64,000 bases of DNA from Comamonadaceae bacterium PBBC1 (GCA_002256145.1 NKIP01000006.1:62001-126000); one strand, 5' to 3'. Positions 50,469 to 58,573 are shown, counted from the stretch's first letter. Translations and numbers: made by a program. The notes: generated by a model from the letters alone, not told the origin.

Positions 50469-52028
50469 TCAACGGAACCGGTCCATCAACGTGCCCTGAG
50501 CTGACTGCAACATGACTTGAGCACGGGCGTGCGTCAGCTGTTGCTCTCGAACATTGAGCATCGAGTTGATCACCCGCTCTTCACGTAAAAGTACTTCACG
50601 GGTGTCACTGCGGCCACCAGTAAACTTGCGGCGCTCGGCTTCCAATTGCTTTTTCTCGCGCTCGTGCACTTCTTTCCAGAGTTGCCAGTTTTCTGCCGAA
50701 GACTGCAGCATGGCGAGACTGGTGTCGATGTCGTTGGTAATCTGAACCTGCAAAGCTTCGAGAGCCAGCACGGCGTCCTCACGCCTGACCACGGCCGCTT
50801 CAACGTCAGCCTGGGCTTGTCGATTGGGTCCCATCGGGAATGACAACTGAAGGCCGACCGACCAAGTGGGGTAATCAACGGCTTTGGAGGCTGTCAAAGC
50901 CTTGCGGGCAGAGTACTCCAGCGCTCCTACGCCATAGCCTGTGACCAAATCCACTCGGGGAAGCATCTGATTTTTCGAATACGACACTTGCACGCCCTCG
51001 CGCTCCACCTGAACCTTGCGCATCTGGAAGTCGTCTCTGCGCTCGAGTGCCGTGCGCAGACTTTCTTCTGGTGTGATTTGAATCACCCCGACTTCGGGCA
51101 AAGCGTCGGAAGTGCGCAGACTTCGGGGGTCATTGCTGGAGACCGACATGAGCATGGTGCGCAGCCGGTTGGTCTTTTCGCGCTCTTGTTGCAAGGCTTC
51201 GCTCAAGCCCGCCTGGTAGCGTCCGAGCGCATTCTCGACTTCCCACACATCAGAATCGGGCAGACGTCCGGCACGCTTCATGGCTTGAGCTTCTTGGAGC
51301 AGTCGTTTGGCGTTACGAATCCTGTCGTGAGCCGCTTGCACCCGGTGCTGTGCAAAGGTCAACTCGTGGTAATAAATGGTTGCTTCGGCCACAACGCTGG
51401 TTTCGGTGTCACGTGCAGTGAGCTCGGCCGCAGATGCGTCGAGCTTGGCCACATTCAGACGAGCACTGGTCACTTCCTTACCCGCATCCCTGGCCAAAGG
51501 CTGCGTCAAAGTGAAGCCAAACTGGCTACGGTTATCCAACAAACCAGGCGGGCGCGGCGTGGTCTGGTTATTGATGTTGCTGATGAAACGCGAGAGGGAC
51601 GATTTCACCTCCAGTTTGCCGCCAGAGGGGAGCAATTGCGAGATGCCGGCGCTGTAGTCGTTAGCACTTCTTTCATAAACGCCCTGCCCTTGTCGAACCA
51701 ATTCTTCTTCAAAAGTGTTTTTGGTCGAACTCATGCCACGCGAGCTGGAGATGTTGGCGGTTCGTTGGAAGGCACCAGCAGCTCGCTCGACCCCGGTGGC
51801 TGTAATCCGGCTTTCGGCCTGCTTGGAGCGGATCGCCTTGTTGTTGACGCGCACCTGCTCGACCAAATCCTTGAGGCTCAAGGTCTCCAGCAGTTCTGGT
51901 GCGACCGTGTTGTCACGGCCAGCCGAGACGACCGGTTGAGCCCAGCACTCGGCATGCAGCGCCAAGCTCAGCGACAAAATCAGCGCAGTGGGAGCGTAAA
52001 GACGAAGAGAAATTTCAGAGTTTTTCAT
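50469..52028 (-). CDS. TolC-type outer-membrane efflux/secretion channel
   Basis: 519 residues from the ATG at 52028, which has CAGGA about 7 nt upstream and gives a clean signal peptide (MKNSEISLRLYAPTA... cut after ECWA). The frame is open upstream to 52103 but the longer start lacks a signal peptide. The mature protein has the two repeated OEP halves: long amphipathic helices (SARLNVAKLDASAAELTARD; LQQEREKTNRLRTMLM; QAQADVEAAVVRREDAVLAL) and beta segments (FGFTLTQPLARDAG, WSVGLQLSFPMG). It should form the trimeric outer-membrane tunnel of the cluster, contacting the HlyD adaptors. About 123 nt separate it from the sapC-like gene; no convincing terminator is seen there, so co-transcription is likely. 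Confidence 0.9.
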   Translation of the reverse strand: MKNSEISLRLYAPTALILSLSLALHAECWAQPVVSAGRDNTVAPELLETLSLKDLVEQVRVNNKAIRSKQAESRITATGVERAAGAFQRTANISSSRGMSSTKNTFEEELVRQGQGVYERSANDYSAGISQLLPSGGKLEVKSSLSRFISNINNQTTPRPPGLLDNRSQFGFTLTQPLARDAGKEVTSARLNVAKLDASAAELTARDTETSVVAEATIYYHELTFAQHRVQAAHDRIRNAKRLLQEAQAMKRAGRLPDSDVWEVENALGRYQAGLSEALQQEREKTNRLRTMLMSVSSNDPRSLRTSDALPEVGVIQITPEESLRTALERRDDFQMRKVQVEREGVQVSYSKNQMLPRVDLVTGYGVGALEYSARKALTASKAVDYPTWSVGLQLSFPMGPNRQAQADVEAAVVRREDAVLALEALQVQITNDIDTSLAMLQSSAENWQLWKEVHEREKKQLEAERRKFTGGRSDTREVLLREERVINSMLNVREQQLTHARAQVMLQSAQGTLMDRFR

Positions 52029-52151
52029 GCGAGTCCTGAACATCAGATGGCACACACAGGCCTCTTGTATGGATAAAAGCAAGGTCCCAACCATAAGGAG
52101 CATGGATGATTTGCATCACTTCATGCCCCTGACAGTTCATCACTGAAGCTT

Positions 52152-52898
52152 TTAGGAAGAAAGCGGCTGCGCTACACCTTCGTCTTGCGATTGGAGGGCG
52201 GGTTTTTTCAAAGCAGCGAGGCGTTCGATTTGCGAAAGAGAAATCAGGTGGGCGTAAATCGCAGGCAAATAGCCTTTCTGACGCACTTCCTGGAATTTCT
52301 GATCCGAAAAATTGTTCAGGCGCTCTTCGTTGATGACATAGCAGCCTGTGATGTTTCGGACTTGATCCGCAGCGTTGACGCGCATGTTCAAGGGTGTCAA
52401 CAAGTTGTTTTGCACCAAAAATTTGCTGAACTCGTGGGTCATTTGATCCATCTGTTGCAACTCACCGAGGTAACGTTTGACGTTCTCGATCACCTGGGTG
52501 GGGTTTCCTTGCTCATCGAACATGGGGGCACCTTCGGTATCGCTCAGCAAGTCACTGCCTTCGTCAACACAAACGATATAACGATCAGCCTCGGGCGCTT
52601 TGGTCAGTGCAAAGGGATACCGACGGATGATGGCAGGGATGTAGGAAGCAGACCACTGGCCCTGTGCATCGATGAACAGGTTTTCACCAGCGTCCAGGCC
52701 CATCAGGACCACTGGCCGAAATTGATCATTGGCCTGATCCTCCAAAAACATCACGGGATAAATCGAAGCAGCACGTGCGAACTCATGCAGGGTGATGTAC
52801 GCGATGTGAAATTTGGAGGCAAAACCAAAGTCATTGCTCATCCGGACTTTTTTGCCAGCGTGGCGTTCTTTGTTGACGGGTACGACTTGCTCGAACAT
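52152..52898 (-). CDS. SapC family protein
   Basis: 248 residues, matching the SapC family first described in the Campylobacter S-layer secretion locus: SEQ pattern FARAASIYPVMF, DAGENLFIDAQGQW, YIPAIIRRYPFAL, CVDEGSDLLSD, GAPMFDEQG and FSKFLVQNNLL. No signal peptide or membrane segment, so cytoplasmic. The start ATG has AAGGA 8 nt upstream. It is the first gene of the export cluster and the nearest to the putative promoter region. SapC-like proteins are known beside large surface-protein genes; their biochemical role is not established. Its presence supports a surface-layer-like function of the giant product. Confidence 0.88.
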   Translation of the reverse strand: MFEQVVPVNKERHAGKKVRMSNDFGFASKFHIAYITLHEFARAASIYPVMFLEDQANDQFRPVVLMGLDAGENLFIDAQGQWSASYIPAIIRRYPFALTKAPEADRYIVCVDEGSDLLSDTEGAPMFDEQGNPTQVIENVKRYLGELQQMDQMTHEFSKFLVQNNLLTPLNMRVNAADQVRNITGCYVINEERLNNFSDQKFQEVRQKGYLPAIYAHLISLSQIERLAALKKPALQSQDEGVAQPLSS

Positions 52899-53066
52899 GA
52901 AGCAGATCCTTCTCTGATAAAAAATTGATGTTTATGAATTCGGATAGAAGTGGAATTCGATCCGACTCCCTTGTTGCCAACCTTGCGCTCAACTACGGAT
53001 TTCCCTTTCTAAATCGCCACAGAATGGATGCAGTTCAGCCTGTAAAAATCAAAAAACAAGGAAACC

Positions 53067-53088
53067 GCCTCTTTCTTATCGAAGAGGC
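53067..53088 (-). other. Hairpin in the leader of the export operon
   Basis: GCCTCTT (53067-53073) pairs with AAGAGGC (53082-53088) around an 8 nt loop. On the minus strand a T-rich stretch follows about 9 nt later, which is too far for a strong terminator. It could be a leader attenuator or an mRNA-stabilising structure. Confidence 0.35.
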
Positions 53089-53109
53089 AAAGTTATCGTA
53101 ATCTATGAA

Positions 53110-53139
53110 ATTAAAATCGACAGACACAAAAAACGACAA
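53110..53139 (-). promoter_or_regulatory. Possible sigma70-type promoter of the export operon
   Basis: On the minus strand TTGTCG (53139-53134) and TTTAAT (53115-53110) are 18 bp apart, matching 4/6 and 5/6 of the -35 and -10 consensus. It lies just downstream of the AT tract and its -35 overlaps the CGACA repeats. It would give a leader of about 205 nt before the sapC-like gene. Confidence 0.3.
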
Positions 53140-53158
53140 AAAACGACAAGATTCGACA
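53118..53158. repeat. CGACA direct repeats with 10 bp spacing (possible operator)
   Basis: CGAC occurs at 53118, 53134, 53144 and 53154; the last three are exactly one helical turn apart and each is followed by A. They overlap the possible -35 element of the export operon, which is where a repressor or activator would bind on one face of the helix. Confidence 0.4.
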
Positions 53159-53441
53159 TTAATAACAAAAATTTTAAAAAATAAATATTTTTATATATTT
53201 TTAAAAAATACAAATCTGATACTTTGCTGGCGTTTCTGAATGCCACGTAACCTGTGATCTTGATTTTTGTGTACCCCCAATGGCACAACCGATCTGAGAC
53301 GTCAGAGAAAACAACAAGAGCCTGCCTCAAACCCATCAAATTTTCTGACTCCCCGACACGGGTCTTGTTCAGTCAAGAAAGTGTTGGGTATGGCTCACGG
53401 ATGACACCCGGACAGGTACCCAAGTGGGGATAATCTTTCAC

Positions 53442-54038
53442 ATGTCTGAACATTTGCCTGTGAATCAACCCCGCTCGAAAACTGATCTTTTTGTGTCTTT
53501 CACTGTCCTGGCCCTGCAGGGCTTTGGCGGCGTTCTGGCCGTGGTGCAGCGCGAAATGGTTGAAAAAAAACGCTGGATGACCCGTGAGCAATTTGTCGAA
53601 GACTGGGCCGTCGCGCAAATCATGCCCGGCCCCAATGTGATCAACCTGGCCCTGATGATTGGTGGGCGCTATTTCGGTCTGGCCGGTGCCCTGGCGGGCG
53701 TTGCCGGCATGTTGGCTGCGCCGATGGTGGTCGTGCTCTTGCTGGCCGTGGCTTTTGGGGGCGTGTCTGACGCGGCCTGGGCCCAAGGGGCCTTGCGCGG
53801 CATGGGGGCGGTCTCTGCAGGGTTGATTGCCGCCGTGGGGCTCAAATTGATGTCGGCCCTGCGCAACAACCCCATGGGCATGCCCATGTGCATCGGCTTG
53901 GCCTGTGCCAGCTTCACTGGGGTGGGTTTACTGCGTTGGCCCTTGGCCTATGTGCTGTTGGGCACCGGTCTGGTGGCCTGCAGTTGGGCCTATTGGCAAC
54001 TGGCCCAAAAAGCGGCCAATGCCGGAGGTCGACCATGA
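53442..54038 (+). CDS. chrA: Chromate transporter, N-terminal half-type (short ChrA)
   Basis: 198-residue membrane protein of the CHR family: FTVLALQGFGGVLAVVQREMVEKKRW, then AVAQIMPGPNVINLALMIG and several hydrophobic helices. The ATG at 53442 is used; a GTG at 53424 is less likely. The family exports chromate (or related oxyanions) in the long form; short forms occur as adjacent pairs that form one transporter. The next gene is the other half, overlapping by 4 nt. Substrate is not certain from sequence. Confidence 0.88.
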   Translation: MSEHLPVNQPRSKTDLFVSFTVLALQGFGGVLAVVQREMVEKKRWMTREQFVEDWAVAQIMPGPNVINLALMIGGRYFGLAGALAGVAGMLAAPMVVVLLLAVAFGGVSDAAWAQGALRGMGAVSAGLIAAVGLKLMSALRNNPMGMPMCIGLACASFTGVGLLRWPLAYVLLGTGLVACSWAYWQLAQKAANAGGRP

Positions 54039-54637
54039 ACCCGGTGTTGGAGCTGAGCACCAGTGACTGGCTCAGCCTTTTTAACCACTTTGCTTCGCTG
54101 TCTTTGCTGGCCGTGGGCGGTGCCATCACGGCAGCGCCAGACATGCACCGCTATCTGGTGGACGAAACCGCCTGGCTGAGCGAGTCGCAATTCACCTCGT
54201 CCATTGCACTGGCCCAAGCTGCGCCGGGCCCCAACATCTTGTTTGTGGCTTTGATGGGCTTCAACGTGGGCACGAATGCCGGTGCAGGTCTGGGTGGCGG
54301 CTGGATCAGCGCCGGACTGGCCATGTTCGGGGTGGTGGTGTGCATGGTGGGCATCATGCTGCCCTCTTCGATCCTGTGCTACACCGCCACACGCTGGGCT
54401 CACCAGCACCGAGACAAGCTGGGCATTCGGGCTTTCAAATCGGGCATGGCACCCATTGTGATTGCCCTGCTGCTTTCAACGTCGTGGCTGCTGACGCTGG
54501 CTCACGACCAGCCCGCGCTGGACTGGCCCTTGTATGTGCTGACGGCCCTGACCGCGCTGGTGGTCTGGCGCACCCAGGTGCACATGCTCTGGCTCATTGG
54601 GCTGGGTGCCCTGCTGGGCGGCTTGGGCTGGGTCTGA
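54035..54637 (+). CDS. chrA: Chromate transporter, second half (short ChrA)
   Basis: 200 residues with the family core ASLSLLAVGGAITAAPDMHRYLV, AQAAPGPNILFVALMG and the following hydrophobic helices. Its ATG lies in the ATGA overlap with the stop of the first half and has GGAGGT 6 nt upstream, so the two are co-translated. The second half carries its own PGPN motif, as expected for an inverted pair of short chromate transporter proteins. Confidence 0.88.
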   Translation: MNPVLELSTSDWLSLFNHFASLSLLAVGGAITAAPDMHRYLVDETAWLSESQFTSSIALAQAAPGPNILFVALMGFNVGTNAGAGLGGGWISAGLAMFGVVVCMVGIMLPSSILCYTATRWAHQHRDKLGIRAFKSGMAPIVIALLLSTSWLLTLAHDQPALDWPLYVLTALTALVVWRTQVHMLWLIGLGALLGGLGWV

Positions 54638-54643
54638 GGCGAA

Positions 54644-54994
54644 TCAGCGTGGGCTCTCGAAAAACACCGTGTTCGAGTAATCGCTGACCTCAAAATAGAC
54701 TTTTTTCTCGCCCGCGTCGACCTCGAAATTGAAGTTCTCGTCGAGCACGCCGTAACCATAGCGGTAAGCGCGTGGGGCTTTGTCATCGGTGCCCAACGCA
54801 GTGCTGACTTTGTCCACCTTGATGAAGCGGCGCACCAGCTTGTCGCCGGCATACACCTCCATCACGCCGTTGGTGCCGGTCCAGTTCTGGATGCTGCGGC
54901 TGATTTTGTTTTGCTGCTCTTGAGTGCAAGCGGCCAGCAGGCTGACGCCAATGACCGTGGTGATCAGGGCTGTGTGTTTGATCTTTTGCAACAT
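54644..54994 (-). CDS. Small lipoprotein of unknown function
   Basis: 116 residues. Signal peptide MLQKIKHTALITTVIGVSL with a lipobox LAAC, so it is likely lipid-anchored in the envelope. The mature part is mixed charged and aromatic (RSIQNWTGTNGVMEVYAGDK, RYGYGVLD, VYFEVSDYSNTVFFESP). The ATG at 54994 has AAGGA 8 nt upstream and was preferred over an upstream alternative start. It converges with the chrA pair (6 nt between stop codons). No family recognised. Confidence 0.75.
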   Translation of the reverse strand: MLQKIKHTALITTVIGVSLLAACTQEQQNKISRSIQNWTGTNGVMEVYAGDKLVRRFIKVDKVSTALGTDDKAPRAYRYGYGVLDENFNFEVDAGEKKVYFEVSDYSNTVFFESPR

Positions 54995-55029
54995 GGAAAA
55001 TTCCTTGTGTGAAATGGCTCTAAGGGTCA

Positions 55030-55059
55030 TGTCGGGGCTGAAGCCGCCGACCTACGGAT
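55030..55059. repeat. 30 bp direct repeat, copy 1
   Basis: A 30 bp sequence beginning TGTCGGGGCTG and ending CCTACGGAT recurs identically at 55117-55146, 87 bp away. It contains an imperfect inverted repeat (GTCGG...CCGAC). It lies between the lipoprotein gene and rlmB and looks like a REP-type intergenic element. Confidence 0.8.
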
Positions 55060-55116
55060 ACGTGGCTACCGAAGGAGCTTTCAGGTCCGACATGGCTGGC
55101 TTCGGCCTAGGCCCTG

Positions 55117-55146
55117 TGTCGGGGCTGAAGCCGCCGACCTACGGAT
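55117..55146. repeat. 30 bp direct repeat, copy 2
   Basis: Identical to the copy at 55030-55059. It ends 4 nt before the stop codon of rlmB, where its imperfect hairpin could act as a transcript end for that gene. Confidence 0.8.
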
Positions 55147-55150
55147 GCCG

Positions 55151-55885
55151 TCAACTGCGCTGGCGCAAAGCCTCATAAAGACACACGCCACTGGCCACGG
55201 ACACGTTCAGGCTCTCCACGGCGCCGCGCATGGGGATGCTGACCAGCTCATCGCAGTTTTTGCGCGTCAACTGGCGCATACCATCGCCCTCGGCGCCCAG
55301 CACCAAGGCTGTGGGCACTTTGAGGTCGGCTTGATAGATGCTGCGTGTTGCATCACCGCTGGTGCCGATCACCCAGATGCTGCGTTCCTTGAGCTCGCCC
55401 AAGGTCCGCGCCAAGTTGGTGACCATGAAATACGGCATGGTTTCGGCCGCGCCGCTGGCCACTTTGGCCACGGTGGCGTTGATGCCGGCCGCGTGGTCCT
55501 TGGGGGCGATGACGGCGTGTGCGCCCGCGCCATCGGCCACGCGCAGGCAAGCACCCAGGTTGTGTGGATCGGTCACGCCGTCCAGCACCAACAGCAAGGG
55601 CGGTCCTTGCACGGTGTCGAGCAAATCGTCCAGCGAATGGTTTTGCGGCAAGGGTGCCACCACGGCCACCACGCCCTGATGGCCATGGCCACCGGCCAAT
55701 TTGGCCAGGCGCTCATTGTCCGACTCGATCATGCGCATGCCCGAGTCACGGGCCTTGTCGATGAACTGCCGCATGCGGGCATCGCGGCGGGTGACCTCGT
55801 AATGGATTTCGACAACGGATTGGGGGGCGATCTTGAGGCGAACGCCCACGGCATGGAAGCCGAACAGCACTTTGTGGGATGACAT
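55151..55885 (-). CDS. rlmB: 23S rRNA (guanosine-2'-O-)-methyltransferase RlmB
   Basis: SpoU/TrmH-type knotted methyltransferase that 2'-O-methylates G2251 of 23S rRNA using S-adenosylmethionine. Visible signatures: N-terminal substrate-binding part (FGFHAVGVRLK), motif LVLDGVTDPHNLGACLRVADGAGAHAVI, ALVLGAEGDGMRQLTR, and the C-terminal VSIPMRGAVESLNVSVASGVCLYEALR motif 3. 244 residues, the normal length. The start ATG is at 55885. It is monocistronic by spacing. Confidence 0.95.
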   Translation of the reverse strand: MSSHKVLFGFHAVGVRLKIAPQSVVEIHYEVTRRDARMRQFIDKARDSGMRMIESDNERLAKLAGGHGHQGVVAVVAPLPQNHSLDDLLDTVQGPPLLLVLDGVTDPHNLGACLRVADGAGAHAVIAPKDHAAGINATVAKVASGAAETMPYFMVTNLARTLGELKERSIWVIGTSGDATRSIYQADLKVPTALVLGAEGDGMRQLTRKNCDELVSIPMRGAVESLNVSVASGVCLYEALRQRS

Positions 55886-55950
55886 GCTGGGATTATCGTT
55901 GGTCCCACCACCCTGGCCGATCCAAGAGTTGATCGATAAGCATTATTTGC

Positions 55951-56017
55951 AGGAGCCCCCTGTGGGCGATGGGCATGAAACAGGCCCTGCAAACCATCGC
56001 CCACCGGGTGGCCTCCT
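55951..56017. repeat. Palindromic intergenic element (REP-like)
   Basis: AGGAGCCCCCTGTGGGCGATGG and the arm CCATCGCCCACCGGGTGGCCTCCT form a long imperfect inverted repeat. The same family of sequence occurs near 58443-58550. It lies between rlmB and the ybbA-like gene and may act as a terminator or REP element. Confidence 0.6.
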
Positions 56018-56040
56018 ACAAAAAAACCACACACCTATGG

Positions 56041-56721
56041 CTAAGCGGTCGCCTCGGACAAACGTCCTGCCTGAATCACCAGGCTGCGCTCGCAACGGGC
56101 GGCCAACTGGCGGTCGTGCGTGACCAAGACCAAGGTGGTGCCTTGCTCGCGGTTGAGCGCGAACATCAAGTCCATGATGGCCTCGCCTGTGGCGTGGTCC
56201 AGGCTGCCTGTGGGCTCGTCGGCCAAGAGCAGATCGGGCTGCACCACAAAAGCACGGGCCAGGGCCACGCGTTGCTGCTCACCGCCCGACAAGACTTTGG
56301 GCAGGTGCTTCAGGCGCTCGCCCAGGCCCACACGCTGCAGCATGGCCGTGGCGGTGCTGCGGGCATCCGGCCGATCGGCCAGCTCAAGAGGCAGCATCAC
56401 GTTTTCAAGCGCGGTGAGGTTGGGCATGAGCTGAAAGCTCTGGAACACAAAACCCACATGCTGGGCCCGCACAGCGGCGCGTTGGTCTTCGGACAAATCG
56501 AACAGCGACTGCCCCGCCAGCACCACCTGCCCGGCGCTGGGTATGTCCAGACCCGCAAGGATGGCGAGCAAGGTGCTTTTGCCCGAGCCAGAAGCGCCGA
56601 CAATGGCGGCTGTTTCCCCTGCGTTCAATGAGAAATCGATATCGCGCAAAATGTCCAGTTGCCCACTGGCATCTTGCACACTTTTGGAAACGCCACGCAC
56701 GGCAATGATGGATTCAGGCAT
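56041..56721 (-). CDS. ybbA: ABC transporter ATP-binding protein, YbbA/LolD type
   Basis: 226 residues. Walker A GASGSGKST at 42-50, Q-loop QSFQ, signature LSGGEQQR, Walker B LLLADEPTGSLD and the H-loop THD are intact. It belongs to the MacB/LolD/YbbA ATPase group. The gene is divergent from tesA, as ybbA is in E. coli. In E. coli a large permease follows; here no permease gene follows before rlmB, so the ATPase is an orphan in this window. Start ATG 56721. Confidence 0.9.
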   Translation of the reverse strand: MPESIIAVRGVSKSVQDASGQLDILRDIDFSLNAGETAAIVGASGSGKSTLLAILAGLDIPSAGQVVLAGQSLFDLSEDQRAAVRAQHVGFVFQSFQLMPNLTALENVMLPLELADRPDARSTATAMLQRVGLGERLKHLPKVLSGGEQQRVALARAFVVQPDLLLADEPTGSLDHATGEAIMDLMFALNREQGTTLVLVTHDRQLAARCERSLVIQAGRLSEATA

Positions 56722-57370
56722 GCACAAACCTTTGTTGAGACGACGTCACTTTAACTGGACCCTGCTGGCCCTTGCCGGCTGGGGCTTTGCCGCGTCGGTC
56801 CAAGCCACTTCAGCCCAGCGCATTTTGGTGCTGGGTGACTCTTTGAGCGCCGAGTACGGCCTGGCCCGGGGCACGGGCTGGGTGGCTTTGTTGCAAAAAC
56901 AATTGGCGCAAGACAAGCCAGGCGTGGAAGTCATCAATGCCAGCATCAGCGGCGACACCACCTCGGGCGGGCGCTCGCGCCTGCCCGCTTTGCTCAAACG
57001 CCACCAACCCAGCCATGTGGTCATCGAGCTGGGCGGCAACGACGCGCTGCGCGGCCTGCCCATGGCCATGACACAAGGCAATTTGCTGGCCATGACGCAA
57101 CAAGCCCAAGCGGCCGGAGCCAAGGTGCTGCTGCTGGGCATGCAAATGCCGCCCAATTACGGCCCCGACATGGCCCGCCAGTTTGAAGCGGCCTATGCCC
57201 AAGTGGCCAAAAGCGAAAAGGCGGCGCTGGTGCCCTTCTTTTTGAAAGGCGTGGGCGACGACCCCGAGCCGCTCAAATGGTTCCAGGCCGACCGCATCCA
57301 CCCCAATGAAGCCGCGCAGCCGCGCCTACTGGCCAACGTCTGGCCCACTTTGAAGAAACAACTCAAATGA
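56720..57370 (+). CDS. tesA: Acyl-CoA thioesterase I/arylesterase TesA
   Basis: Periplasmic SGNH hydrolase: signal peptide ending QA|TS, catalytic GDSLSAEYGL (Ser41 from the ATG at 56720), GGNDALRG block III and the DRIHPNEAAQ block V with the Asp/His pair. 216 residues, normal. In the family it cleaves thioesters and short acyl esters. The ATG overlaps the ybbA ATG on the other strand; an in-frame ATG at 56708 is also possible. Its stop overlaps the mnmH start by 4 nt. Confidence 0.92.
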   Translation: MHKPLLRRRHFNWTLLALAGWGFAASVQATSAQRILVLGDSLSAEYGLARGTGWVALLQKQLAQDKPGVEVINASISGDTTSGGRSRLPALLKRHQPSHVVIELGGNDALRGLPMAMTQGNLLAMTQQAQAAGAKVLLLGMQMPPNYGPDMARQFEAAYAQVAKSEKAALVPFFLKGVGDDPEPLKWFQADRIHPNEAAQPRLLANVWPTLKKQLK

Positions 57371-58443
57371 GCGTTCACCTGATCTCGGCCGAACAAGCCA
57401 TGGCCCAACTGAACCAGTTTGATGCCATCCTCGACGCCCGCTCTGAAGGCGAACACGCCGAAGACCATTTGCCTGGTGCCCTGAGCTGGCCGTCGCTCAA
57501 CAACGAAGAGCGCATCAAGGTCGGCACCCTCTACAAACAGGTCAACCCCTTCGAGGCGCAAAAAGTCGGCGCTGCGCTGGTGGCCAAAAACATCGCCCGC
57601 CACATCGAAACCCAGGTGATGGACAAGCCCAAAAACTGGCAGCCCCTGGTGTACTGCTGGCGCGGAGGCAAGCGCAGCAATTCGCTGGCGTTGATCCTGG
57701 GGCAAATCGGCTTCAAGGTGCACCTGATCGAGGGTGGCTACAAGGCCTTTCGCAAAGCGGTGATGGAAGACACACCCCGCCAGGCGCAGCGCCTGCAGTT
57801 CAAGGTGCTGTGCGGGCCCACAGGTTCGGGCAAAACGCGTTTGCTGCAAGCCTTGGCGCAAGAAGGCGCGCAGGTGCTGGACCTGGAGGCCATTGCCTGC
57901 CACCGCAGCTCGGTGTTGGGTTTGATTCCCGGCACGCCGCAGCCCACACAAAAGGCGTTTGACACTCAGGTCTGGGACGCATTGCGCGGTTTCAGCGCCG
58001 ATCGCCCGGTGTTTGTGGAAGCCGAAAGCAAGAAGGTGGGTAACTTGGCAGTGCCTGCCGAGTTGATGGTGGCCATGCGGGCCAGCCCATGCCTGCGGGT
58101 GGACCTGTCGCTGGAAAACCGGGTGAATTTGCTGCTGGAAGACTATGCGTTTTTCACACAAGACCGCGCCCTGTTTGCCGACCGTCTGGAGCGCCTGACC
58201 GCCCTGCGCGGCAAGGCCGTAGTGCAAGGCTGGCAAGAACGCATCGAGCGGGGCGAAATGCGCGAGGTGGTGACCGAGTTGCTTTCAGGCCATTACGACC
58301 CGGGCTACGAGACCTCCACGGGCCACAACTTTGGGCATTACGCCCAAGCCCCGCTGGTCACCCCAGCGAGCCACAGCATGGCGGACATGCTGTTATTGGC
58401 GAAAGAGTTGGTGCAAACCTCATCAGGGCAGGACTTTGTGTAG
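57367..58443 (+). CDS. mnmH: tRNA 2-selenouridine synthase MnmH (SelU)
   Basis: Converts 2-thiouridine to 2-selenouridine at the wobble position of certain tRNAs through a geranylated intermediate. The N-terminal rhodanese domain has YCWRGGKRS with the catalytic Cys97, as in E. coli, and the C-terminal P-loop domain has GPTGSGKT at 150-157. 358 residues, normal length. The ATG overlaps the tesA stop (ATGA). It implies that the organism has selenophosphate; no selD is in this window. Confidence 0.95.
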   Translation: MSVHLISAEQAMAQLNQFDAILDARSEGEHAEDHLPGALSWPSLNNEERIKVGTLYKQVNPFEAQKVGAALVAKNIARHIETQVMDKPKNWQPLVYCWRGGKRSNSLALILGQIGFKVHLIEGGYKAFRKAVMEDTPRQAQRLQFKVLCGPTGSGKTRLLQALAQEGAQVLDLEAIACHRSSVLGLIPGTPQPTQKAFDTQVWDALRGFSADRPVFVEAESKKVGNLAVPAELMVAMRASPCLRVDLSLENRVNLLLEDYAFFTQDRALFADRLERLTALRGKAVVQGWQERIERGEMREVVTELLSGHYDPGYETSTGHNFGHYAQAPLVTPASHSMADMLLLAKELVQTSSGQDFV

Positions 58444-58553
58444 GGGCCCCGCCCTCGGGGCGATAGATTTGCAGGAGCCCCGCCCTAAGGGGCGATAGAC
58501 ACACAAATGGTCCGCGAGGGGTTTTCGCGACGAGGGCGTCGCTCCTACAGAGC
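58443..58553. repeat. Intergenic palindromic repeat cluster
   Basis: Two units, one near 58444-58467 and one near 58474-58499, both contain GGGGCGATAGA after a GC-rich half (CCCCGCCCT). A third inverted arm, GCGACGAGGGCGTCGC, lies at 58527-58542. The family matches the element at 55951-56017. It sits between mnmH and a convergent gene and can serve as a bidirectional terminator. Confidence 0.6.
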
Positions 58554-58573
58554 AAATGGCTTCAGCGAATGTG

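Larger units (their letters stand above)
52899..53441. promoter_or_regulatory. 543 nt intergenic control region between export operon and chrA genes
   Basis: Divergent intergenic region. It holds an AT-rich tract at about 53158-53222 (long A/T runs) in an otherwise GC-rich context, four CGAC elements, a possible sigma70-type promoter for the export operon and a hairpin in its leader. No convincing gene is seen in it; a 78-codon frame through the AT tract has no family resemblance. The AT-rich tract could be an UP element or a binding site for an H-NS-like silencer. Confidence 0.55.

Noticed and set aside
53067..53088. Hairpin as an intrinsic terminator
   Set aside because: No adjacent run of T on either strand; the nearest T-rich stretch on the minus strand is too distant.
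53103..53339. 78-codon minus-strand frame in the intergenic region
   Set aside because: It runs through the AT-rich tract, has no ribosome site of note and no recognisable domain; the region is better explained as regulatory.
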